A stretch of 6,172 bases of DNA, from the NCBI GenBank assembly GCA_005887855.1, contig VBQB01000298.1, positions 1-6,172 of the forward strand, given 5' to 3'. Both the position numbers and the translations under genes were made by a program. Numbering within the stretch: the stretch's first letter is position 1; every line of letters starts with the position of its first letter. This DNA is from Verrucomicrobiota bacterium. Lineage in GTDB: Bacteria; Verrucomicrobiota; Verrucomicrobiae; Chthoniobacterales; UBA10450. The notes under the pieces are model-generated. The model saw only the letters and a list, made by a program, of their open reading frames with translations. It was not told the origin of the DNA and made no database searches. Positions 1 through 4,949 of this stretch are shown piece by piece.

Positions 1-87
1 CGAGCGAGCAAGCGACCGTGGGAAGCTACCGCGCCGCTCGTTGCCTCTGGCCAGTGGGGCACGATTTACGATCTGGAACCGACGGCT

Positions 88-116
88 CGCTAGGCAAGGC
101 GCTATGCGCTAGGCAA
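88..116. repeat. Short direct repeat CGCTAGGCAA (two copies)
   Basis: CGCTAGGCAA occurs at 88-97 and again at 107-116. Between and overlapping them is a GCGC-TAT-GCGC mini-palindrome (99-109). It lies just past the 3' end of the PHP gene. This could be the decayed edge of an intergenic repeat element or simple local duplication. Confidence 0.45.
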
Positions 117-128
117 ATTGCCGACAAT

Positions 129-908
129 TCAAGCATCGGAGCGTGTTCGTGGCTGCAAGGAACGCTGACCTTGCGGCGAACCCTTCCGCAGTCGCCGAAA
201 CGGATGTGCAAGGAAGACGAAATAGATGGCGCTCACGAGATCGTCAAAGCTGCAAGGAGGACTCGTTAGGTTGACCCGCCCACTCCTTAATGTTGTGAAA
301 ACGTTTTCGATGGTGAGCTCCGGCGGGCTAGGGATGCTCGTGTAATGCCGCCCGAAGGCATGCAGCCGGTGCGCGTCGGAAGTCGCAATCAGCGGCTTGC
401 CAAATTGCGATGCAACTTTCGCCGCGCGGCGATTCGGATTCAAGAAACCCTTGTGAAAATGGCAAAATTCAATCGCGTCGAAACAATCTATTTCTCTAAG
501 CAGACGCCGGCCAATTGAGCCGCCAAGAACATAGAATGGATGCGGTGCAATCGTAAAAATCGACTTCCCTCGCCGGGCGCGCAGCTGTCGTAAATCATCG
601 AAATTTTTGAGCTCTGCGATTTCTCGGGCGGTCACGTTCAGCGCGACGACATCCGCGCCGCACAACCTCACCTCCGCTGCGGGGATAAGCAAAATGCCCA
701 TTGCGGCCGCATCTGCGAATACTTCCTGGCGATCAAAAACGGCGTCATGCAATGTGATCGCCAGGGCACGAAATCCAAGCAAGCGAGCGCGTTCAAGCAA
801 TTGATGCGCGGAATAGTCAACGGCGTCTTTGGGATCATCGAGCGTGTGGATGTGAAGATCGATTTTGATCCAATCGCGCTCGCCCGTTTCACTCGCTAAG
901 ATCGACAT
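129..908 (-). CDS. PHP-domain metal-dependent phosphoesterase
   Basis: This 259-residue protein has the ordered metal-binding motifs of the PHP (polymerase and histidinol phosphatase) superfamily. They are DLHIHT at residues 17-22 (H19, H21), ITLHD at 51-55, a glutamate in AAEVRL near 79, APHPF at 121-125 (H123), IEFCHFH at 146-152, and SDAH at 177-180 followed by a conserved GRHYTSI segment. PHP enzymes use a two- or three-metal centre to hydrolyse phosphoesters. The substrate cannot be read from the sequence, so 'PHP domain-containing protein' is the safe call. The usual TDHD of the second motif is TLHD here, which I recall from a subfamily of stand-alone PHP proteins. There is no signal peptide or membrane span, so it is probably cytoplasmic. 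The last 25 residues are basic and low in complexity (RRLRKG, RSLQPRTR) and lie outside the domain. The ATG at 908 places the first motif at residue 17, as expected. The gene stands alone and points away from the neighbouring tRNA. Confidence 0.88.
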   Translation of the reverse strand: MSILASETGERDWIKIDLHIHTLDDPKDAVDYSAHQLLERARLLGFRALAITLHDAVFDRQEVFADAAAMGILLIPAAEVRLCGADVVALNVTAREIAELKNFDDLRQLRARRGKSIFTIAPHPFYVLGGSIGRRLLREIDCFDAIEFCHFHKGFLNPNRRAAKVASQFGKPLIATSDAHRLHAFGRHYTSIPSPPELTIENVFTTLRSGRVNLTSPPCSFDDLVSAIYFVFLAHPFRRLRKGSPQGQRSLQPRTRSDA

Positions 909-1119
909 TACCTAAGAACCTAAACGCGGATGACGCGGATTTCACGAATCGGTTTCGCGCTCGCGATCGTGATCGTAATCGAGAAGCAAAATCGAGCATG
1001 AGTCTGGACAAAGCGCTTGCGAGCGTCGGCGCTCCATTTACCGTTCACCAATCACTCTTCACGGAAAGCCAACCCGCCTTTGCGTTGCTACGGCGCGGCA
1101 GGCGGCTTCCGCTACAAAC

Positions 1120-1203
1120 GCTCGGGTGGTGAAATGGCAGACACGTACGTTTGAGGGGCGTATGCCGAAAGGCATGGGGGTTCAAGTCCCCCCCCGAGCA
1201 CCA
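1120..1203 (+). tRNA. tRNA-Leu (anticodon GAG), CCA encoded
   Basis: This is a class II tRNA with a complete cloverleaf. The 7-bp acceptor stem is GCTCGGG (1120-1126) with CCCGAGC (1193-1199). The anticodon stem is TACGT with GCGTA around the loop TTGAGGG, giving anticodon GAG at 1153-1155. A long variable arm closes with TGCC-GAAA-GGCA (1163-1174). The T arm is GGGGG-TTCAAGT-CCCCC (1176-1192). The discriminator A at 1200 is followed by a genomically encoded CCA (1201-1203). It reads the Leu codons CUC and CUU. Confidence 0.97.
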
Positions 1204-1297
1204 CTTGGGCAGTCGTGCAGCTCTTCAATGCTCCGTCCGCTGTGCGAAGCATTTAGAACTTTGCGCGCTCGGTTGGTTCCGATAGCTTCGTGGCAGT

Positions 1298-2248
1298 ATG
1301 GAATCGCTTTATCTTGTCGGCGTAGCGGTATTGGCGCTGTTCGCATTCGTCCTCGCGATCATCCTTTTCAAGTTTTTCACAACGTGGCTCCGGGCTCGAG
1401 TCGCCAACGCTCCCGTCGGAATAGGAAAAATGATCGGCATGAGTCTACGGAAGGTGCCGGTTGGATTGATTGTCGACAACCGCATTACGGCCGTGAAAGC
1501 TGGTCTGGATATCTGGAGCGATCCACTGGAAGCGCATTATCTGGCGGGCGGCGATGTCAGCCATGTTGTTCTCGCCCTGATTGCTGCAGACAAAGCAGGG
1601 ATTTCGCTCGACTTCAATCGAGCCTGCGCCATTGATTTGGCGACCAAAGGAACCGGCAAGACGGTGCTCGAAGCGGTGCGCACAAGCATCAATCCGAAAG
1701 TGATCGACGCCCCGAGCCCAAACATGGGTCGTACGACAATTGACGGCGTCGCACAAGACGGCATCGGGGTGAAAGTGAAAGCGCGCGTGACAGTGCGCTC
1801 CCACCTCGATCGATTCGTTGGTGGCGCGACCGAAGAAACCATCATTGCGCGTGTCGGCATTTCAAAAACCGTGCTCGCCAAAGGTCTCGACAGTAACACC
1901 GCGTTTGAAATTCTCTCGATCGACATTGCCGACGTGGACGTTGGCGATAACATCGGCGCGAAGTTGCAGACGGAGCAGGCCGATGCAGATAAACGCGTTG
2001 CACAAGCTAAGGCCGAAGTGCGCCGGGCGGCCGCCGTGGCCGTGGAGCAGGAGATGCGCGCTAAGACGCAGGAAATGCGGGCAAAAGTGGTCGAAGCCGA
2101 AGCACTCGTACCTCAGGCGATGGCGGACGCATTTCGTTCCGGCAATCTCGGCATAATGGACTACGTGCGCATGAAGAACGTCCAGGCAGACACTTCCATG
2201 CGCGAATCAATCGCCGGCGGAGACAAGCCGCGAGGGGAAGGAACGTGA
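1298..2248 (+). CDS. floA: FloA-type flotillin-like membrane scaffold protein, divergent form
   Basis: This 316-residue protein matches bacterial FloA (YqfA-type flotillin-like protein), an SPFH-family scaffold of membrane microdomains. An N-terminal hydrophobic segment (residues about 5-27) and a second membrane-associated stretch ending IGMSLRKVP (about 40-54) anchor it. Family blocks follow: [17 protein letters not shown] (67-87), NPKVIDAP (132-139), [19 protein letters not shown] (159-177), EETIIARVG (179-187) and [19 protein letters not shown] (203-221). A charged Ala/Glu-rich coiled coil runs from about 222 to 275, and the tail has the conserved [19 protein letters not shown] pattern (284-302). 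Compared with my recollection of canonical FloA, about 22 residues (the block beginning EGIV..IGSSDN) are missing after residue 187. Two short insertions appear at 115-122 and 140-148. The reading frame is intact, so this looks like a lineage variant rather than a broken gene. No NfeD-type gene precedes it; a tRNA does. I see no clear Shine-Dalgarno sequence before the ATG. Confidence 0.93.
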   Translation: MESLYLVGVAVLALFAFVLAIILFKFFTTWLRARVANAPVGIGKMIGMSLRKVPVGLIVDNRITAVKAGLDIWSDPLEAHYLAGGDVSHVVLALIAADKAGISLDFNRACAIDLATKGTGKTVLEAVRTSINPKVIDAPSPNMGRTTIDGVAQDGIGVKVKARVTVRSHLDRFVGGATEETIIARVGISKTVLAKGLDSNTAFEILSIDIADVDVGDNIGAKLQTEQADADKRVAQAKAEVRRAAAVAVEQEMRAKTQEMRAKVVEAEALVPQAMADAFRSGNLGIMDYVRMKNVQADTSMRESIAGGDKPRGEGT

Positions 2249-2298
2249 TTCGTCAACGGTTACAAAGTAAAAGGAAAACGATTTAACGGTCGAAACCC

Positions 2299-2916
2299 AT
2301 GCACCTCGATAATCTTCTTTTCATTCTGCTCATCGCCATGGCGGCGTTGTTCAGATTGCTTGCGAGCAAAGCGGGCGAATCAAAAAAGGGAGCGCAGAAG
2401 ACGGATCAAAGATCGACAGTTACGCCGCAGGTGAGTGAGCCAATCAGGCGAGCGCCGAGAGAAACAGATGAGGAACGCATTCGCCGTTTTCTCGAAGCGC
2501 TCGGACAACCGGCGACATCGGCGCCACCACCGCCAATTGTACCTCGCACAAATATTCCTCCGCCACCTCTCGCACCAATCCAGCCTCCGCCTGGACCATT
2601 TTCTATGCCGCGCGGTCGATTTACTTCCGAAGAACGCCGGAAAAGGCGCGTAATCCTCCACGAAACTCCCCGGGTAACCTCGCCCGTTTTTGAAGTTCAG
2701 GAACGGCACGTGCAAATCGAACCGCCCAGTGACATCAAATCGCCGGTGAAAACAGCCGCAAGTGACACTCGCCAAAAAGCAGGGACCGCACCCATTGGTA
2801 CCGATATCGCGGCGCTACTCCAGTCATCGGCAGGCTTGCGCAACGCAATTATTCTTCGGGAAATTTTGGGGGCGCCACGAAGCTTGCAATCTTTCGATCT
2901 CGTCGGAAGCGCTTGA
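2299..2916 (+). CDS. Proline-rich single-span protein downstream of floA, function unknown
   Basis: This protein has 205 residues and no assignable enzymatic domain. An N-terminal hydrophobic segment (residues about 5-22, LLFILLIAMAALFRLLAS) is probably a membrane anchor rather than a cleaved signal. A charged linker leads to ETDEERIRRFLEALGQP at 55-71, then a proline-rich stretch (72-103, with repeated PPPP and PPP runs), a basic patch EERRKRRVIL (111-120) and a polar linker. A compact C-terminal motif, LRNAIILREILGAP, occupies 180-193. I recall the EERxRRFLEALG and LRxAIxLREILGxP motifs from uncharacterised proteins of Verrucomicrobiota and Planctomycetota. The gene starts 50 bases after the floA stop on the same strand with no terminator between, so co-transcription is likely. 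A role with the flotillin at the membrane is inference. The C-terminal helix looks like a protein-binding peptide, but its partner is unknown. Confidence 0.8.
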   Translation: MHLDNLLFILLIAMAALFRLLASKAGESKKGAQKTDQRSTVTPQVSEPIRRAPRETDEERIRRFLEALGQPATSAPPPPIVPRTNIPPPPLAPIQPPPGPFSMPRGRFTSEERRKRRVILHETPRVTSPVFEVQERHVQIEPPSDIKSPVKTAASDTRQKAGTAPIGTDIAALLQSSAGLRNAIILREILGAPRSLQSFDLVGSA

Positions 2917-2954
2917 GCTTCGGCACGGCCTTCGTAGTTTCAGACCTTCTGCTC

Positions 2955-3038
2955 GCCGGCGTGGCGGAACTGGCAGACGCGCTGGACTCAAAATCCAGTG
3001 ATCGCAAGATCGTGTGGGTTCGAGCCCCTCCGCCGGCA
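2955..3038 (+). tRNA. tRNA-Leu (anticodon CAA), CCA not encoded
   Basis: This is a class II tRNA. Its acceptor stem is GCCGGCG (2955-2961) with CGCCGGC (3031-3037), and the discriminator is A3038. The anticodon stem CTGGA/TCCAG encloses the loop CTCAAAA, giving anticodon CAA at 2989-2991, which reads UUG. The long variable arm contains ATC-GCAA-GAT. The T loop is TTCGAGC (3019-3025). The T stem GTGGG/CCCTC has one U-U mismatch (3015 with 3029). The bases after the discriminator are GGA, so CCA must be added after transcription, unlike in the Leu tRNA at 1120. Confidence 0.96.
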
Positions 3039-3069
3039 GGATCTGGCCGATTTTGCATCGAAAAAGGCA

Positions 3070-3098
3070 TTGCGTACGCCTCTGAACACGAATATTCT
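3070..3098 (+). promoter_or_regulatory. Possible sigma70-type promoter for the exported protein at 3105
   Basis: A TTGCGT box (3070-3075) and a TATTCT box (3093-3098) are separated by 17 bases. They lie in the gap between tRNA-Leu(CAA) and the start codon at 3105. Transcription would begin at or next to the ATG, implying a leaderless or nearly leaderless mRNA. That fits the absence of a good Shine-Dalgarno sequence. The boxes are imperfect and there is no experimental support, so this is a weak prediction. Confidence 0.28.
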
Positions 3099-3104
3099 TA
3101 GGTT

Positions 3105-3605
3105 ATGTTCTACCGAGCGCTCATTATCAGCATTCTTTTCACAGGAGGATTGGTTCTCTCCGCGAACGCAGCATCTTCTTCCATTCAAGGTGATGTTCTA
3201 GGGGCCGACGGCCGACCTTTAAAAGGCGCGGAGATCCGCATCGAGCGAAAAGATAAACCGACCGCCCCGGCCACGATCATTACCACCGTCAAAGGCTATT
3301 ATTCATCCGCCGACCTGCCGGCAGGTCTTTACAAAATCAGTGTTGTCGTGGGCGGCACGGTGAAGTCAGCCGTCACTGTAAGGACAGTTGGAGATAATGC
3401 GCGGATCGACTTCGACATGAGCCACTCGGCCGGCAGCGTGAAACATTACGTCTGGGTGCCAGGTGGGGTTGGGAGCCATCTTGGGGGACGTTGGGTTCAA
3501 GCCGATCCTAATGGCGCCCCCCGAGCCTCAGCGTTGAACGTCCAGGTGGATAACGGCCAATTGGTCCGTCAAATGGAGCGAAGGCCGTACGGTACTCGCC
3601 CCTAA
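3105..3605 (+). CDS. Exported protein with transthyretin-like (carboxypeptidase regulatory-like) domain, paralogue 1
   Basis: This 166-residue protein has a signal peptide: a short basic start, a hydrophobic core at about 4-18, and likely cleavage after ANA near residue 22. The mature part opens with the pattern of a carboxypeptidase-D regulatory-like, transthyretin-type beta sandwich. It reads IQGDVLGADGRPLKGAEIRIE (27-47), then TTVKGYYSSADLPAGLYKISV (60-80), then a strand ending ARIDFDM (99-105). This fold is usually a binding or stalk module, not an enzyme. A separate C-terminal block, HYVWVPGGVGSHLGGRWV (114-131), is shared with the gene at 3875, and a polar tail follows. There is no lipobox or membrane anchor, so the product is probably periplasmic or secreted. 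The gene starts 66 bases after tRNA-Leu(CAA), ends in tandem stops (TAA TAG), and is followed by a strong terminator. Function is unknown. Confidence 0.85.
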   Translation: MFYRALIISILFTGGLVLSANAASSSIQGDVLGADGRPLKGAEIRIERKDKPTAPATIITTVKGYYSSADLPAGLYKISVVVGGTVKSAVTVRTVGDNARIDFDMSHSAGSVKHYVWVPGGVGSHLGGRWVQADPNGAPRASALNVQVDNGQLVRQMERRPYGTRP

Positions 3606-3697
3606 TAGAGTTTGAGAGAGACAATGCTGGGGTAGCTGCAACGCAAAGCGGCTTTACGCCAGCAATGGCAGTCGCTGAGTCATAGGGTGCAATTTCG

Positions 3698-3730
3698 AAA
3701 ACGCGCGATCATTTCCGATCGCGCGTTTTT
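3698..3730 (+). terminator. Rho-independent terminator after paralogue 1
   Basis: A perfect inverted repeat, CGCGCGATC (3702-3710) with GATCGCGCG (3717-3725), encloses the 6-base loop ATTTCC. It is flanked by AAAA on the left and TTTTT (3726-3730) on the right. The A/T flanks extend the stem and provide the U tract. This is a textbook intrinsic terminator for the plus-strand gene ending at 3605. The A run means it could also work on the minus strand. Confidence 0.88.
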
Positions 3731-3874
3731 AATTCTGCGCTTGCGTGTTTAACGTTTTTACGAAATCGCGCGCCAGCATAAGGACCGTGAAACACATGAA
3801 AATTGGCCAGAAATAAACTTGAGCAAATTGGACCTCAAGTTTGCGCGTCCTCTCTTCGGTCGTAACGTCAGCTT

Positions 3875-4417
3875 ATGTTTATCAAATCGCTTCGAATCGG
3901 TTGTGTTGGGTTGATCCTTTTTGCTGCAAGTGCATGGGCCGCGCCATCGGTTCTTGAAGGCGTTGTCAAGGATCCCAACGGACGACCAATCAAAAGCGCC
4001 GACATTCGAATCGAAGCCAAAGATGGCAGCAAGTTGCTCAAAACCGTTAGAACAGATGTGAACGGCCATTATGTTTCAGACGCTTTGCCAGCTGGCAGTT
4101 ACCGGGTCACTTTAATTCTGAATGGTGCGGTAAAGGCTTCGATCGACAGCGCGAAGACCAAATCGGGGAAGCCAACGCAGCTGAATTTTGATTTGAAATC
4201 AGCATCAGCATCGCAGGCATCCGGTCCCGTAAAGAAAGGTAAACACAAGGTATGGGTGACGGCGGGCACCGGAACTCATCTGGGCGGTCGCTGGGTCGAA
4301 GAGGATGACACTGGCGCTGCTCCCAGTAGTGGAGCCAAGGCAGACAGAGTGGACGCGGTGGATGGATCTGCGTTAAAAAAACTGCAAGGCACGGCCGGCA
4401 CGCGAACCGGGCCGTAG
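3875..4417 (+). CDS. Exported protein with transthyretin-like (carboxypeptidase regulatory-like) domain, paralogue 2
   Basis: This 180-residue protein is a clear paralogue of the product at 3105. It has a signal peptide with cleavage likely after AWA near residue 22. The beta-sandwich module carries the same landmarks: LEGVVKDPNGRPIKSADIRIE (27-47), TDVNGHYVSDALPAGSYRVTL (60-80) and LNFDL (103-107). A lysine-rich linker leads into HKVWVTAGTGTHLGGRWV (124-141), followed by an acidic EEDD and a polar tail. The C-terminal block is at least as well conserved between the copies as the domain itself, so it probably matters for function or localisation. The protein is expected outside the cytoplasm, and no catalytic motif is seen. 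A terminator separates it from the first copy, so the two are probably transcribed separately. A hairpin resembling that terminator follows its stop codon. Confidence 0.86.
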   Translation: MFIKSLRIGCVGLILFAASAWAAPSVLEGVVKDPNGRPIKSADIRIEAKDGSKLLKTVRTDVNGHYVSDALPAGSYRVTLILNGAVKASIDSAKTKSGKPTQLNFDLKSASASQASGPVKKGKHKVWVTAGTGTHLGGRWVEEDDTGAAPSSGAKADRVDAVDGSALKKLQGTAGTRTGP

Positions 4418-4450
4418 CGCCGGCCACTAATTCCACGCACGATTTCCAGA

Positions 4451-4474
4451 GCGCGATCATCTTGCTCATCGCGC
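4451..4474. terminator. Hairpin between convergent genes, possible weak terminator
   Basis: GCGCGAT (4451-4457) pairs with ATCGCGC (4468-4474) across a 10-base loop, in the 69-base gap between the plus-strand gene ending at 4417 and the minus-strand gene ending at 4487. There is no good U tract on either side, so termination efficiency is uncertain. Its sequence resembles the terminator at 3698: both contain GCGCGATCAT followed by ATCGCGCG. Confidence 0.4.
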
Positions 4475-4486
4475 GCGCCTTCAGTT

Positions 4487-4909
4487 TCAATGCGGCGCTT
4501 GCATCGTTTCGGTTGAAAACAGTGTCTTCACGGATTCGCGCGAAAGCACGATAATCGTAAACACGCCGAGAATTGTCCCAAGGGGAATGAAGACGCACTC
4601 GATACACGCCACAACGAAAGTGAACCAGTAACGTTTTCGACGAGAAAGCGATCGACCGGCAAAAGCCAGAACAAGGGCAAACACTGCGCCGAGCAGAAAA
4701 AGAAAAATTCCCACGCCGACAAGCGCCCACCCGAGCGCGGCCGGCGGAGGCTGCTGACTTGGATTAGTAGGTGGATGGCGAGATAGCGCGACGAAGACAA
4801 ATCCCACCGCTGTGTAAATGAGCGGGAAAAAGGAGCAAAACGCCGCCGCGCCCGCGACCACGTAATGAAAGATCGACAATAATCTGAGACGTTCGGCGTC
4901 CTGATTCAT
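4487..4909 (-). CDS. Small multi-span membrane protein, function unknown
   Basis: This protein has 140 residues with three, perhaps four, hydrophobic segments. One is at about 10-42, long enough for two spans and starting in LRLLSIFHYVVAG. One is at about 58-87 (GWALVGVGIFLFLLGAVFALVLAF) and one at about 94-122. A short proline/glutamine-rich loop (46-56) separates the first two and a basic SRRKRY loop (88-93) the last two. The C-terminus contains PLGTILGVFTIIVLSRESVK, a pattern I recall from uncharacterised membrane proteins common in Verrucomicrobiota and some other soil bacteria. No transport or enzymatic signature is visible. Its ATG lies 40 bases downstream of the ammonium transporter stop on the same strand, with no terminator between, so it may be co-transcribed. 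A functional link to ammonium uptake is not supported beyond that. Confidence 0.78.
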   Translation of the reverse strand: MNQDAERLRLLSIFHYVVAGAAAFCSFFPLIYTAVGFVFVALSRHPPTNPSQQPPPAALGWALVGVGIFLFLLGAVFALVLAFAGRSLSRRKRYWFTFVVACIECVFIPLGTILGVFTIIVLSRESVKTLFSTETMQAPH

Positions 4910-4949
4910 TCGTTAGGCGAAAGAATCATCGATGTAAGCAAGATGAGCT

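Noticed and set aside
18..269. Plus-strand open frame starting with GTG, 83 codons
   Set aside because: Most of it is antisense to the 3' end of the PHP gene, and the product has no recognisable domain.
998..1132. A 44-codon open frame starting at ATG 998
   Set aside because: It runs into the 5' end of tRNA-Leu(GAG), and its product has no recognisable feature.
1227..1253. AATGCT...AGCATT inverted repeat after tRNA-Leu(GAG)
   Set aside because: It has only a 6-bp stem with a 15-base loop and no U tract, too weak to call a terminator or operator.
1126..1635. Plus-strand open frame of 169 codons
   Set aside because: It begins inside the tRNA and overlaps floA in another frame. floA has an unmistakable family match; this does not.
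1650..1664. GTGKT string in FloA as a nucleotide-binding P-loop
   Set aside because: The full Walker A pattern and the surrounding NTPase fold are absent, and it lies in an insertion within a flotillin domain.
1537..1953. Minus-strand open frame of 138 codons within floA
   Set aside because: It lies wholly antisense to a conserved gene, and its composition is as expected of a shadow frame.
3626..3663. Imperfect GCTGG...CCAGC hairpin after the first exported protein
   Set aside because: It has a short interrupted stem and a large loop, and the strong terminator 35 bases later explains the region better.
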